64,000 nt of DNA from Caballeronia ptereochthonis (GTDB taxonomy: Bacteria; Pseudomonadota; Gammaproteobacteria; Burkholderiales; Burkholderiaceae), in contig NZ_FCOB02000013.1 of assembly GCF_001545075.1 (NCBI RefSeq), positions 124,001 to 188,000 of the forward strand. Direction: 5' to 3'. Below the pieces are notes generated by a model. It saw nothing but the letters and a program-made list of their open reading frames with translations. It was not told the DNA's origin and made no database searches. Of this stretch, positions 38,213 to 48,088 are shown piece after piece. Position 1 is the stretch's first letter; every line of letters begins with the position of its first letter. A program made the translations under genes and the position numbers.

Positions 38213-38317
38213 AGGGTGGCCCTTACTGTCGAGCGAAAGCCGCATCGGGCAGTTCCATCGACGCAAGACGTACCTGTCTCCCGCAGTACAAAAATTCCGC
38301 GCGGCATTGCATGATGC

Positions 38318-38337
38318 GTTGTCCGCCGCAGGACAAC
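38318..38337. promoter_or_regulatory. Inverted repeat upstream of a LysR gene
   Basis: GTTGTCC and GGACAAC, seven perfect pairs around a 6-bp loop, 22 bp before the LysR start and 105 bp after the GlxA stop. No T-tract follows, so an operator is as likely as an attenuating hairpin. Confidence 0.35.
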
Positions 38338-38359
38338 GATAGATACGCACTGACGCCTC

Positions 38360-39271
38360 ATGGACCTGAACCTCATCCGCCTGTTCGTCGAGATCGTCGA
38401 ATCGCGCAGCCTGAGCGCCGCGGCGCGCAAGCTCGACATGACGCGCGCGAACATCAGCCAGCGGCTCAAGCTGCTGGAACGCGAAACCGATGCGCAACTA
38501 CTGCGACGCTCCACGCGCAGCCTCGAGCTGACGCAAGCCGGCCACACGCTCTACGACTGCGGCAAGCGCATGCTGGAAGATCTGTGCGCGGCGCGCGCGT
38601 CGATCGACAGTCTCGGGCAAACCCTGAGCGGCCGCGTGCGCATCAGCGTGCCGACGGGCTTCGGCCGAATGTTCATCGGATCGAAGCTGCTCGAATTCGC
38701 GCGCGCGCATCCGGGCATCACGCTCGATGTCACGTTCAATAATCGCATCGAGGATCTGATCGCGTCCGAAGTCGACGTCGCGCTGAGAATCACGCGCACG
38801 CCGCCGCTCGATTGCGTCGCGCGCGACATCTGTCTGATCGACTGGCGTCTCTACGCATCGCCGGATTACATGAAGGCGCATGGGCCCGTTCAATCGCCCG
38901 CCGACCTTCAGGGGCAGACGTTCGTCGCATCGCCGCATCCGGAGCGGCGCGTGACGATGACGCTCACGCACCGGCAGGACGAAAACGACGTTCACGAGAT
39001 CACGATTCAATCCGTGCTGCAGTCATCCGACTATCCGTTTCTCACCGAAGCCGTGGCTCAAGGTCTCGGCATCGGGCTCTTGCCGGCATATATCCAGTAC
39101 GCGCCCGCGAGTCAGGGATTCGTGCGCATCCTGCCGGAGTATCGCGTGCTGGGGCCACAAAACACGCTGTATATCGTGACGCTGCCGAATCGCTATCCTT
39201 CGGCGGCGACGCAGGCATTGATTGATTTTCTGCGAGCCGAAGTCATCGCCCTCTCGCAAACCTGGGCCTGA
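38360..39271 (+). CDS. LysR-family transcriptional regulator
   Basis: 303-aa regulator of the CrgA/DsdC-like LysR group: LNLIRLFVEIVESRSLSAAARKLDMTRANISQRLKLLERETDAQLLRRSTRSLELTQAG at the N-terminus, then an effector domain with GLGIGLLPAYI. It precedes the beta-oxidation operon in the same direction (115 bp gap) and is its likely local regulator, though it could act on the GlxA side too. Confidence 0.9.
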   Translation: MDLNLIRLFVEIVESRSLSAAARKLDMTRANISQRLKLLERETDAQLLRRSTRSLELTQAGHTLYDCGKRMLEDLCAARASIDSLGQTLSGRVRISVPTGFGRMFIGSKLLEFARAHPGITLDVTFNNRIEDLIASEVDVALRITRTPPLDCVARDICLIDWRLYASPDYMKAHGPVQSPADLQGQTFVASPHPERRVTMTLTHRQDENDVHEITIQSVLQSSDYPFLTEAVAQGLGIGLLPAYIQYAPASQGFVRILPEYRVLGPQNTLYIVTLPNRYPSAATQALIDFLRAEVIALSQTWA

Positions 39272-39385
39272 AAAGAAGCGCCATCGTCAAGTCTCAGTTA
39301 ACAGTGCGTTAATCGCCAGTTGGATTGTCAAGGCAATAGCGGCCTCCCACAATCGCCCTACACACATTACACGGAGACAAGGGCG

Positions 39386-41506
39386 ATGACCCCAGAAGCA
39401 TCCGCGGATGCCGTGAGGCAGGCAGTGCACGGCCGCGTTTTCGTTGTCACTGTCGACAATCCGCCCGTCAATGCGCTCGGCGCACAGGTGCGCTCCCAGT
39501 TGCGCGCAGCGATCGAAGCTGCCGATACCCATCCCGAAGTCGATGCCGTGCTGCTGCTCGGCGCGGGCCGCAATTTCATCGGCGGCGCGGATATCCGCGA
39601 GTTCGGCAAGCCGCCCGTGCCGCCATCGTTGCCCGAGGTCTGCAACTACATCGAAGCGAGCGCGAAGCCGGTGGTCGCCGCCATTCATGGCGTCGCGCTG
39701 GGTGGCGGCCTCGAAGTCGCGCTGGCGGCGCATTACCGGATCGCGTCGTCCGACGCGAAGCTCGGCCTGCCCGAAGTGACGCTCGGCTTGCTGCCGGGCG
39801 CGGGCGGCACGCAGCGCGCGCCGCGTCTCATCGGCGCGAAGGCAGCGCTCGATCTGATGCTGAGCGGCCGTCAGATCGGCGCCAAGGAAGCGCGCGCGCT
39901 CGGTCTCATCGACGAAATCGCCACAACGGACGACGCGCTCGCCGAAGGTCTCGCCTACACGCAAGGCCTGCTGGCCGCGCGTGCTCCGGCACGCCGCACA
40001 CGCGACGCGCAAGGACTCGCGGATCGCACGGCAAGCCGGACGGCTATCGAAGCGGCGCGCACTGAAGTATCGAAGAGCACGCGGCATCTCTTTTCGCCGA
40101 TGAAGATCGTCGATGCCGTTCAGGCCGCACTCGAAATGCCCTTTGACGATGGCCTGTGCCACGAACGTCAACTGTTTCTGCAATGTCTCGACAGCCCGCA
40201 GCGCGCGGGTCTGGTTCATGCGTTTTTTGCGGAGCGCGAGGCGCGCAAAGCGCCTGAAACGCGCAAGGCGAAGCCGCGCGCGATACGAAGCGTCGGCGTG
40301 ATCGGCGGCGGCACGATGGGCGCGGGCATCGCGGTGGCGCTGCTGGACGCGGGCCTACCGGTGGCGATGATCGAGCGCGACGATGCATCGCTGCTGCGCG
40401 GCGAAGCGCTCGTCGAAAAGGTCTACGACAGGCTCATCGCAGGGGGCCGCATGTCGCTGCAAGAGAAGGCCGATATCCTCGCGCGCCTGCATGGCAGCAC
40501 GTCGTATGACGCGCTCGATAAAGCCGATCTCGTGATCGAAGCGGTCTTCGAAGACATGGCCGTGAAGAAGGCCGTATTCGCCGAGCTCGACCGCGTGTGC
40601 AAGCCGGGTGCCGTACTCGCGACCAACACGTCGTATCTAGACATTGATGCGATCGCCGCGAGCATCTCGCGTCCCGCCGATGTCGTCGGCCTGCACTTCT
40701 TCTCTCCGGCGAACGTGATGAAGCTGCTGGAAGTCGTGGTGCCCGCACAGTCCAGCGCGGATGTGATCGCCACCGCGTTCGACCTCGCGAAGAAGCTGCG
40801 CAAGGTGCCGGTGCGCGCGGGCGTATGTGACGGCTTTATCGGCAATCGCGTGCTCGCGATCTATCGCGCGGCAGCGGATCACATGATGGAAGACGGCGCG
40901 TCGCCGTATCAGATCGATCGCGCGGTGCGCGACTTCGGTTTCCCGATGGGACCGTTTCAAGTGTCCGACCTCGCGGGCGGCGATATCGGCTGGGCGACGC
41001 GCAAGCGCCGCGCCGCGACACGCGATCCGAAGCTGCGTTACGTGCAGATCGCCGACCGCATCTGCGAGCGTGGCTGGTTCGGGCAGAAGACGGGACGCGG
41101 CTTCTATCTCTATACCGATGGCGGGCGCACCGGCAAACCCGATCCCGAAGTCGAAGCGATCATCGATGCGGAACGCAAACGCGCCGAGATCACGCCGCGC
41201 ACCTTCACCGACGACGAAATCATGCGCCGCTACATGGCCGCGATGATCAACGAAGCCGCGAACGTCGTGCATGAAGGCATCGCGCTGCGTCCGCTTGATG
41301 TCGACGTCACGTTCGTTCATGGCTACGGCTTTCCGCGTCATCGCGGCGGCCCGATGAAGTACGCCGATACCGTCGGCCTCGCCAGCGTGCTCGCCGATAT
41401 CCGCGAGTTCGCGCAAGAAGATCCGCTCTTCTGGAAGCCGTCGACGCTCATCGTCGATCTGGTCGAACGCGGCGCCACGCTCGCGAGCCTCAATCAATCC
41501 GCCTGA
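39386..41506 (+). CDS. Bifunctional enoyl-CoA hydratase/3-hydroxyacyl-CoA dehydrogenase (FadJ/PimF-like)
   Basis: 706-aa two-activity beta-oxidation enzyme. The crotonase part (1-190) has oxyanion GGADIREF, and catalytic Glu at E110 (GGGLEVAL) and E130 ([18 protein letters not shown]). The dehydrogenase part begins with the NAD fingerprint [18 protein letters not shown] near 305 and continues with [16 protein letters not shown] and DGFIGNRVL. The final domain has [16 protein letters not shown]. The ATG at 39386 follows GAGACAAGGG. First gene of a seven-gene operon. Confidence 0.92.
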   Translation: MTPEASADAVRQAVHGRVFVVTVDNPPVNALGAQVRSQLRAAIEAADTHPEVDAVLLLGAGRNFIGGADIREFGKPPVPPSLPEVCNYIEASAKPVVAAIHGVALGGGLEVALAAHYRIASSDAKLGLPEVTLGLLPGAGGTQRAPRLIGAKAALDLMLSGRQIGAKEARALGLIDEIATTDDALAEGLAYTQGLLAARAPARRTRDAQGLADRTASRTAIEAARTEVSKSTRHLFSPMKIVDAVQAALEMPFDDGLCHERQLFLQCLDSPQRAGLVHAFFAEREARKAPETRKAKPRAIRSVGVIGGGTMGAGIAVALLDAGLPVAMIERDDASLLRGEALVEKVYDRLIAGGRMSLQEKADILARLHGSTSYDALDKADLVIEAVFEDMAVKKAVFAELDRVCKPGAVLATNTSYLDIDAIAASISRPADVVGLHFFSPANVMKLLEVVVPAQSSADVIATAFDLAKKLRKVPVRAGVCDGFIGNRVLAIYRAAADHMMEDGASPYQIDRAVRDFGFPMGPFQVSDLAGGDIGWATRKRRAATRDPKLRYVQIADRICERGWFGQKTGRGFYLYTDGGRTGKPDPEVEAIIDAERKRAEITPRTFTDDEIMRRYMAAMINEAANVVHEGIALRPLDVDVTFVHGYGFPRHRGGPMKYADTVGLASVLADIREFAQEDPLFWKPSTLIVDLVERGATLASLNQSA

Positions 41507-41520
41507 CGCAGGAGTAACTC

Positions 41521-42702
41521 ATGCGCGAAGCAGTCATCGTTTCCACCGCACGCACGCCGCTCACCAAGGCGCATCGCGGCGAATTCAACATCACGCCGGG
41601 TCCGACGCTTGCATCGTTCGCGGTGCGTGCAGCCGTCGAGCGCTCGGGCATCGATCCGGAGCTCATCGAGGACACAATCCTCGGTTGCGGTTATCCGGAA
41701 GGCCTCACGGGACGCAACGTCGCGCGTCAGGCCGTGATCCGCGCGGGTCTGCCGCTGTCGATCGCGGGCACTACCGTCAACCGCTTCTGCGCGTCCGGCC
41801 TTCAGGCGATCGCGATGGCGGCGGGGCGCATCGTCGCCGAGGGCGCGCCGGCGATGATTGCGGGCGGCGTCGAAAGCATTTCGGGCATCCGCACGCGTGA
41901 AGACGGCGTGAGCGGGCTCGACCCGTGGATCGTCGAGCACAAGCCCTCGCTCTACATGGCGATGATCGATACCGCCGATATCGTCGCACAGCGTTACGGC
42001 ATCAGCCGCGAGGCGCAGGACCGCTTCTCCGAACAAAGCCAGCGCCGCACGGCCGAAGCGCAGCGTGCGGGCCGTTATGCCGATGAGATCGTGCCCGTCA
42101 CGACGACGATGTCCGTCACCGACAAGGAAACGCGCGTCGTTAGCTATCGCGAAGTGACGGTATCCGCCGACAACTGCAACCGTCCCGGCACGACCTACGA
42201 AGGGCTCGCGAATCTCGTGCCCGTTAAAGGGCCGGACAAGTTCATCACGGCGGGCAACGCATCGCAGAACGCGGATGGAGCATCGGCTTGCGTGCTGATG
42301 GACGCGAAGGCCGCCGAGCGCGCGAACATCGCTCCGCTGGGCGCGTTTCGCGGGCTCGCGGTCGCGGGCTGCGAACCCGACGAAATGGGCATCGGTCCCG
42401 TGCTCGCGGTGCCGAAGCTGCTCGCGCGTCATGGCCTGACCGTCGACGACATCGGCCTGTGGGAGTTGAACGAAGCGTTCGCGTCGCAGGCGATCCACTG
42501 CCAGAAGAAGCTCGAGATTCCGTCGGAGCGTCTCAACGTGAACGGCGGCGCGATCTCCATCGGGCATCCGTTCGGCATGACGGGCTCGCGTCTCGTCGGC
42601 CACGTTCTCATCGAGGGACGGCGGCGCGGCGTGAAGTACGCGATCGTCACGATGTGCATGGCCGGCGGCATGGGCGCCGCGGGCCTCTTCGAAATCTATT
42701 GA
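41521..42702 (+). CDS. Acetyl-CoA acyltransferase (thiolase)
   Basis: 393-aa biosynthetic/degradative thiolase completing the beta-oxidation spiral. Nucleophile C90 (NRFCASGLQA), H349 in NGGAISIGHPFG and second Cys C379 in MCMAGGMGAAG are all in place. It starts 14 bp after the bifunctional enzyme with AGGAG upstream. Confidence 0.93.
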   Translation: MREAVIVSTARTPLTKAHRGEFNITPGPTLASFAVRAAVERSGIDPELIEDTILGCGYPEGLTGRNVARQAVIRAGLPLSIAGTTVNRFCASGLQAIAMAAGRIVAEGAPAMIAGGVESISGIRTREDGVSGLDPWIVEHKPSLYMAMIDTADIVAQRYGISREAQDRFSEQSQRRTAEAQRAGRYADEIVPVTTTMSVTDKETRVVSYREVTVSADNCNRPGTTYEGLANLVPVKGPDKFITAGNASQNADGASACVLMDAKAAERANIAPLGAFRGLAVAGCEPDEMGIGPVLAVPKLLARHGLTVDDIGLWELNEAFASQAIHCQKKLEIPSERLNVNGGAISIGHPFGMTGSRLVGHVLIEGRRRGVKYAIVTMCMAGGMGAAGLFEIY

Positions 42703-42714
42703 GAGAAGCGATTC

Positions 42715-43923
42715 ATGGATCTGAAGTTCACTCCCGAAGAGGAAGCGTTTCGCGCAAGCGTCGTGCGCTTTCTCGATGAAAAGCTGCCCGCCCGGCTTGC
42801 CGACAAGGCGCGCAACGGCGTGCGCCTCACGCGCGACGACATGGTCGAATGGCACGCCATTCTCAACGAACGAGGCTGGCTCGCGAATCACTGGCCGAAG
42901 GAATACGGCGGCCCCGGCTGGAACACCGCGCAGAAGTTCATCTTCGAGAACGAGTGCGCGCTCGCGGGCGCGCCGCGCATCCTGCCGTTCGGCGTGAACA
43001 TGCTCGGGCCGGTGCTCATCAAATACGGAAGCGAGGCCCAGAAGCGCTACTGGCTGCCGCGCATTCTCGATGGCTCCGACTGGTGGTGCCAAGGCTATTC
43101 GGAGCCTGGCTCGGGATCAGATCTCGCATCGGTGAAGACGACCGCGGTGCGCGGCATCGACGATCAGGGCGAGCATTACATCGTCAATGGCCAGAAGACA
43201 TGGACCACGCTCGGGCAGCACGCGAACATGATCTTCTGCCTCGTGCGCACCGCTAACGACGTGCGCAAGCAGGAAGGCATCAGCTTTCTGCTCGTCGATA
43301 TGAAGGCACCCGGCGTCGACGTGCGTCCGATCATCACGCTCGACGGCGATCACGAAATCAACGAAGTGTTCTTCACCGACGTGCGCGTGCCCGCCGCCAA
43401 TCTCGTCGGCGAGGAGAACAAGGGTTGGACGTACGCGAAATATCTGCTGACCTACGAGCGCACGAACATCGCGGGCGTTGGCTTTTCGATGGCGGCGCTG
43501 GCGCGCCTGAGGCGCGTCGCGGCGAAGGTGAAGCGCAACGGCCGTCCGCTCGCCGACGATTCGCTCTTCGCCGCGCGCCTCGCCCGCGTCGAGATCGATC
43601 TGGAAAACATGAAGACGACCAACCTGCGCGTGGTCGCGGCCGTGTCGGGCGGAGGCGTCCCGGGCGCGGAAAGCTCGATGCTAAAGGTTCGCGGCACCGA
43701 GATCCGTCAGGAGATTGCATCGCTGATGCGTCGCGCGATGGGTCCGTATGCGCAGCCGTTCATCGAGGAAGCGCTCGAAGAAGGTCATGACGAAGCGCGC
43801 ATCGGTCCGCAAGGGGCCGCGAGCGCCGCCGCGCAGTACTTCAACAACCGCAAGCTGTCGATCTTCGGCGGCTCCAACGAAATCCAGAAGAACATCATCT
43901 CGAAGATGATCCTGGGACTGTGA
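42715..43923 (+). CDS. Acyl-CoA dehydrogenase (PimC-like large subunit)
   Basis: 402-aa FAD enzyme. MDLKFTPEEEAFRASVVRFL, WPKEYGGPGWN, YSEPGSGSDLASVKTTA, NGQKTWTTLGQHA and the C-terminal SIFGGSNEIQKNIISKMILGL are typical of the dehydrogenases paired in pimeloyl-type clusters. It lies directly before a second, shorter and divergent dehydrogenase gene, as in pimCD, so the two probably form a heteromer acting on a dicarboxyl or bulky acyl-CoA. The substrate is inferred only. Confidence 0.88.
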   Translation: MDLKFTPEEEAFRASVVRFLDEKLPARLADKARNGVRLTRDDMVEWHAILNERGWLANHWPKEYGGPGWNTAQKFIFENECALAGAPRILPFGVNMLGPVLIKYGSEAQKRYWLPRILDGSDWWCQGYSEPGSGSDLASVKTTAVRGIDDQGEHYIVNGQKTWTTLGQHANMIFCLVRTANDVRKQEGISFLLVDMKAPGVDVRPIITLDGDHEINEVFFTDVRVPAANLVGEENKGWTYAKYLLTYERTNIAGVGFSMAALARLRRVAAKVKRNGRPLADDSLFAARLARVEIDLENMKTTNLRVVAAVSGGGVPGAESSMLKVRGTEIRQEIASLMRRAMGPYAQPFIEEALEEGHDEARIGPQGAASAAAQYFNNRKLSIFGGSNEIQKNIISKMILGL

Positions 43924-43933
43924 AGGCACGACG

Positions 43934-45058
43934 ATGAATTTCCAGCACACAGAAGACCGCCGCATGCTGGCGGATTCGCTGAACCGCTTCGTCGCCGAGC
44001 GGTACGACTTCAAGACACGCGAGGCGGGTTTCAGCGCCGACATGTGGCGGCGCTTCGCCGAACTGGGCGTGATCGGCGCGCTCTTCGATGAGGCCGATGG
44101 CGGCTTTGGCGGCGATGGCTTCGATATCGCCGTCGTGTTCGAAAGCCTCGGGCGCGGCCTCGTTGTCGAGCCGTTTCTCGGCGCGCTCGTCGTCGGCCAT
44201 GCATTGACTCACGCCGGCAACGACGCGCAGAAGGCGCTCGTCGCGTGCCTGATCGACGGACGCTCCGTCGCCGCCATTGCGCATGAAGAATGCGATTTGC
44301 ACTATGAATTGACGAATGTTTCGACACGCGCCGTGCGCAGTTCGAACGGCTGGGTACTGACGGGCGCGAAAGCGGTCGTGCAGCAGGGCGAGCACGCGGA
44401 TTTCTTCCTCGTCTCGGCGCGCACGAGCGGCGCGCATGACGCTGAAGACGGCATTTCGCTCTTCATCGTCGCGCGTGATGCGGCGGGTGTCGACGTGCGC
44501 GGCTATCCGAAGATCGATGGCGGGCGTGCCGCCGAGCTGCGTCTGAACGAAGTCCGCGTCGACGATCACGCGCTCGTCGGCGAACGCGATGCGGGTTTCG
44601 CGACGCTCGAACGTGCGATCGGCGCGGGCGTGCTCGCGCTCTGCGCGGAAGCGCTCGGCGCGATGGATGTCGCGAAAGAACACACGCTGGAGTATCTGCG
44701 CACGCGCAAGCAGTTCGGCGTCGCGATCGGGACGTTCCAGGCGTTGCAGCACCGCATGGCCGACATGCTGCTCGAAATCGAGCAGGCGCGCTCGGCGGTC
44801 ATCAACGCGGCCGCTCTTTTGGGCGCGGAGCGCATCGAGCGCGAGCGCGCGCTGTCGGCGGCGAAGTACTCGATCGGGCGCATCGGCGCGCTGGTCGCCG
44901 AAGAGAGCATCCAGATGCACGGCGGCATTGGCATGACGTGGGAACTGCCGCTCGCGCATTACGCCAAGCGCCTTGTGATGGTCGACCATCAACTCGGCGA
45001 CGAAGATCACCATCTCCAACGCTATATCGCATTGACCCGGAGCCAACGTCATGAATGA
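43934..45058 (+). CDS. Acyl-CoA dehydrogenase (PimD-like small subunit)
   Basis: 374-aa dehydrogenase-fold protein. MNFQHTEDRRMLADSLNRFV, GGFGGDGFDIAVVFESLGRGLVVEPFL and the C-terminal HGGIGMTWELPLAHYAKRL place it in the small-subunit group. The substrate-loop SEP motif of the large subunit is replaced (HEECDLHYELTN), usual for this partner. Starts 10 bp after the large subunit, and its last 8 bases overlap the next gene. Confidence 0.87.
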   Translation: MNFQHTEDRRMLADSLNRFVAERYDFKTREAGFSADMWRRFAELGVIGALFDEADGGFGGDGFDIAVVFESLGRGLVVEPFLGALVVGHALTHAGNDAQKALVACLIDGRSVAAIAHEECDLHYELTNVSTRAVRSSNGWVLTGAKAVVQQGEHADFFLVSARTSGAHDAEDGISLFIVARDAAGVDVRGYPKIDGGRAAELRLNEVRVDDHALVGERDAGFATLERAIGAGVLALCAEALGAMDVAKEHTLEYLRTRKQFGVAIGTFQALQHRMADMLLEIEQARSAVINAAALLGAERIERERALSAAKYSIGRIGALVAEESIQMHGGIGMTWELPLAHYAKRLVMVDHQLGDEDHHLQRYIALTRSQRHE

Positions 45059-45863
45059 AGCCATCCTTTCGCGCCGCGAGGGCGCGGTGCAAGTGCTGTC
45101 GATGAACAATCCCTCCGCGCGCAATGCACTCACCGCGGAAACGTACACGGCGCTGCCGGCCGCGCTCGCAAAGGCAGAGCGCGATCCTGACGTCGGCGCA
45201 ATCGTGTTGACGGGCGCAGGCGGCGTGTTCTGCGCGGGCGGCGATCTGAACCGTCTCGCGCAACGCCGCGCGATGACGCCGACGGACCGGCGCGCCGGCG
45301 TCGAAGTCTTGCACACGATGATTCGCGCGATCCGCGATTGCAGCAAGCCGGTGATCGCGGCGGTCGAAGGCGCGGCGGCAGGCGCGGGGCTGTCGATTGC
45401 GCTCGCGTGCGATCTGCTCGTTGCCGCACGCAATGCGTCGTTCTCGGTCGCCTATGTAAAGGTTGGACTTTCGCCCGATGCCGGCGCGACCGCGTTTCTC
45501 TCCGGCTGCGTCTCGCGTCAATTGCTGACCGAGTTGTGTCTGCTGGGCAAGCCCGTGACGGGGGAACGCATGCATGCGCTCGGCGTCGCGAATCGGCTCA
45601 CGGAACCCGAAGGCGCGCTCGCGGAAGCCATCGCGATGGCGCAACTGCTCGCGGCCGGTCCGGAGCGCGCGATTGCCCGCATCAAGAGCTTGTGCCGCCA
45701 TGCGGGCGAGAACACGCTCGACGCGCAACTCGATCTCGAAGCGGATTACATGACCGAATCGCTCGGCGACGACGAGTCCGCCGAAGGCATCGGCGCGTTC
45801 TTCGGCAAGCGTCCCGCCGATTACGCCGCGTTGCGCCGCGGCGCGGCCGTGCAGTCTTCATAA
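45051..45863 (+). CDS. Enoyl-CoA hydratase/isomerase family protein (PaaG-like active site)
   Basis: 270-aa crotonase-fold enzyme. The oxyanion segment FCAGGDLNRLA and GAAAGAGLSIALACDL are clear. The first catalytic Glu position is Ser (GAGLS) and the second is Asp in LSPDAGATAFL, the pattern of PaaG-type isomerases rather than hydratases. An isomerase role for unsaturated or ring-derived acyl-CoA is therefore more likely than hydration, which the bifunctional enzyme supplies. Start overlaps the previous gene by 8 bp. Confidence 0.85.
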   Translation: MNEAILSRREGAVQVLSMNNPSARNALTAETYTALPAALAKAERDPDVGAIVLTGAGGVFCAGGDLNRLAQRRAMTPTDRRAGVEVLHTMIRAIRDCSKPVIAAVEGAAAGAGLSIALACDLLVAARNASFSVAYVKVGLSPDAGATAFLSGCVSRQLLTELCLLGKPVTGERMHALGVANRLTEPEGALAEAIAMAQLLAAGPERAIARIKSLCRHAGENTLDAQLDLEADYMTESLGDDESAEGIGAFFGKRPADYAALRRGAAVQSS

Positions 45864-45874
45864 ACGGATCTGTC

Positions 45875-47086
45875 ATGTCGAATCCGGTTTCCTCACTGCC
45901 GCTCGCCGGCGTTCGCATTCTCGATCTGTCTCGCGTGCTCGCGGGTCCGTGGTGCGCGATGGTGCTCGGCGATCTCGGCGCCGAAGTCATCAAGGTCGAG
46001 CACCCGAAGCGCGGCGACGACACGCGCGACTGGGGCATTCGCGTCGGCGCGACCGAGACGACGTATTTCAACAGCGTCAACCGCAACAAGCGCTCGGTGT
46101 GTCTCGATCTACAAAGCGCCGAAGGACAGCGCATCGCACGCGAGCTCGCGGCACAGTGTGATGTCGTGATCCAGAACTTCAAATACGGCGGCGCGGAAAA
46201 GCTCGGCCTGGGCTACGCACAACTCGCCGAAGGCCGCGAGGATCTCATCTATTGCTCGATCTCTGGCTACGACCGCCACGGACCGGAAGCCGCGCGTCCC
46301 GGCTACGACATCGTCGTGCAGGGCGAGGCGGGACTGATGGCGATGAATGGCACCGCCGATCAACCGCCGCTCAAGTTCGGCGTCGCGGCCGTCGATCTGT
46401 TCACCGGCATGTATTCCGCGCAAGCCGTGCTGGCCGCGCTCTTCGAGCGTCAGAAGACCGGCAGGGGGCGTCACATTGAAATGGCACTCTTCGATTGCGG
46501 CCTGATGATCACGTCGTACTACGGGCTCGAGTCGATGTTGCTAGAGGATGATCCGCCGCGCTACGGCAACGCGCATCCGTCGATCGTGCCTTACGGCGTG
46601 TTCGACGCGGTCGATGGACCGGTCGTCATCGCGGTAGGAACGAATCGCCAGTACGAGCGCTTTTGCCGCGAAGTGATCGAGCGTCCCGAGCTTTTCGATG
46701 ACGAGCGATATTGCACGAATCTCGTCCGTGCCGCGAATCGCGACGTGCTCGTGCCCGCACTCACGCGTGCGATCGGCTCGCTGAATCGCGCGGTGTTGCT
46801 GGAGCGGCTCACGGGCGCAGGCATTCCGTGCGGCGAAGTGCTCGGTCTTCACGACGCGCTCACATCGCAGCGCGCGAAGGAAGCCGGGCTTCTGACGACG
46901 GTTCCGCATCCTGAAGCGGGCAGCACGCACGTGCTCGCGCCGCCCTGGCGATTCGACGGTGCGCGCCTGCCCGTGCGCAGCGCGCCGCCACCCCTCGGCG
47001 AAGGCACGAGCGACGTGCTTCGTTCGCTGCTCGGCCTGTCTGACGAAGACGTTTCACGACTGAAGGCGCAGGAGATCACATCATGA
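45875..47086 (+). CDS. CaiB/BaiF type III CoA-transferase
   Basis: 403-aa cytoplasmic transferase that moves CoA between carboxylic acids. LPLAGVRILDLSRVLAGPWCAMVLGDLGAEVIKVEHPKRGDDTRDW is the family start, and SVNRNKRSVCLDLQ, SGYDRHGPEAARPGYD with GLMAMNG are also diagnostic. The operon contains no acyl-CoA ligase, so this enzyme is the likely activation step. The ATG at 45875 sits 11 bp after the previous stop. Its stop overlaps the next start. Confidence 0.9.
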   Translation: MSNPVSSLPLAGVRILDLSRVLAGPWCAMVLGDLGAEVIKVEHPKRGDDTRDWGIRVGATETTYFNSVNRNKRSVCLDLQSAEGQRIARELAAQCDVVIQNFKYGGAEKLGLGYAQLAEGREDLIYCSISGYDRHGPEAARPGYDIVVQGEAGLMAMNGTADQPPLKFGVAAVDLFTGMYSAQAVLAALFERQKTGRGRHIEMALFDCGLMITSYYGLESMLLEDDPPRYGNAHPSIVPYGVFDAVDGPVVIAVGTNRQYERFCREVIERPELFDDERYCTNLVRAANRDVLVPALTRAIGSLNRAVLLERLTGAGIPCGEVLGLHDALTSQRAKEAGLLTTVPHPEAGSTHVLAPPWRFDGARLPVRSAPPPLGEGTSDVLRSLLGLSDEDVSRLKAQEITS

Positions 47087-48069
47087 GTCAGCGCTTCTTT
47101 GCCAATGCCGTCACGGAACTATTCGGCACGCGTCTGCCGATCGTCGCGGGCGGGTTGATGTGGCTCGCGGACGCGGAGTATGTCGCGGCTGCATCGCGTG
47201 CGGGCATCATTGGCTTCATCACGGCAGCGAGCTTTCCTGAGCCGCAAGCATTGCGCGCGGAAATCAGGCGCTGCCGCGAGTTGTGCGCGGGCGGCCCTTT
47301 CGGCGTCAACGTGTCGATGCTGCCGAAGCTCGTGCCGGGCGAGAAGACGCGCGAAGTGTTCGAACTGATCGTCGATGAAGGCGTGAAGTTCGTCGAAACC
47401 TCCGGACGCAATCCCGAGGAATTCATACCACTTCTGAAGAGCGCGGGTATCAAGGTGCTGCACAAGGTTCCGTCGGTGCGCTACGCAGTAAAGGCGGCGT
47501 CGGTTGGCGTCGATGCGGTCGCGATCGTCGGCGCTGAATGCGGCGGGCATCCGGGACTCGACATGGTCGGCTCGTTCGTCAACGCGGCGTGGGCCGAAAG
47601 CCAGCTCGACATTCCGTATCTAATCGGCGGCGGCATCGGACGCGGCTCGCAACTCGCCGCCGCGCTCGCGATGGGCGCATCCGGCGTCGTGGTCGGCACG
47701 CGCTTCGTCGTCGCCGAAGAGATCTGGGCGCATGACGATTACAAGCGTCGCCTCGTCGAAGCCGGACCGACCGACACTGATCTGTGCATGGAGTCCGTAC
47801 GCAACACCGTGCGCACGCTGCGCAACGAAACCTCGGCTGCGGTGAAGGACTTCGAGGCGCGCAACGACAACGTCACCATTCAGGATCTGATGCCGATGGT
47901 GTCGGGCAAGATCGGCCGCGAAGCCTATATCACCGGAGACTGGCGCAAGGGTCTGCTCGCGGCAGGGCAGTCGCTCGCGTTCACGGACCGCATCGAACCG
48001 CTCGCGGATATCGTGCATCGCTTCGAGAGCGACATGATGCACGCGATGAAACGCGTGGCGATCAGCTAA
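47083..48069 (+). CDS. Nitronate monooxygenase-family FMN oxidoreductase
   Basis: 328-aa TIM-barrel flavoprotein of the 2-nitropropane dioxygenase/FabK-like group: PIVAGGLMWLADAEYVAAASRAG, GVNVSMLPKL, HKVPSVRYAVKAASVGVDAVAIVGAECGGHPG and GGGIGRGSQLAAALAMGASGVVVGTRF. The AECGGH motif includes the His usual in nitronate monooxygenases. In this operon it could serve as an enoyl-CoA reductase rather than act on nitronates. ATGA overlap with the CoA-transferase gene. Confidence 0.85.
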   Translation: MSQRFFANAVTELFGTRLPIVAGGLMWLADAEYVAAASRAGIIGFITAASFPEPQALRAEIRRCRELCAGGPFGVNVSMLPKLVPGEKTREVFELIVDEGVKFVETSGRNPEEFIPLLKSAGIKVLHKVPSVRYAVKAASVGVDAVAIVGAECGGHPGLDMVGSFVNAAWAESQLDIPYLIGGGIGRGSQLAAALAMGASGVVVGTRFVVAEEIWAHDDYKRRLVEAGPTDTDLCMESVRNTVRTLRNETSAAVKDFEARNDNVTIQDLMPMVSGKIGREAYITGDWRKGLLAAGQSLAFTDRIEPLADIVHRFESDMMHAMKRVAIS

Positions 48070-48088
48070 TCAATGCAAGGAGAGTGCA

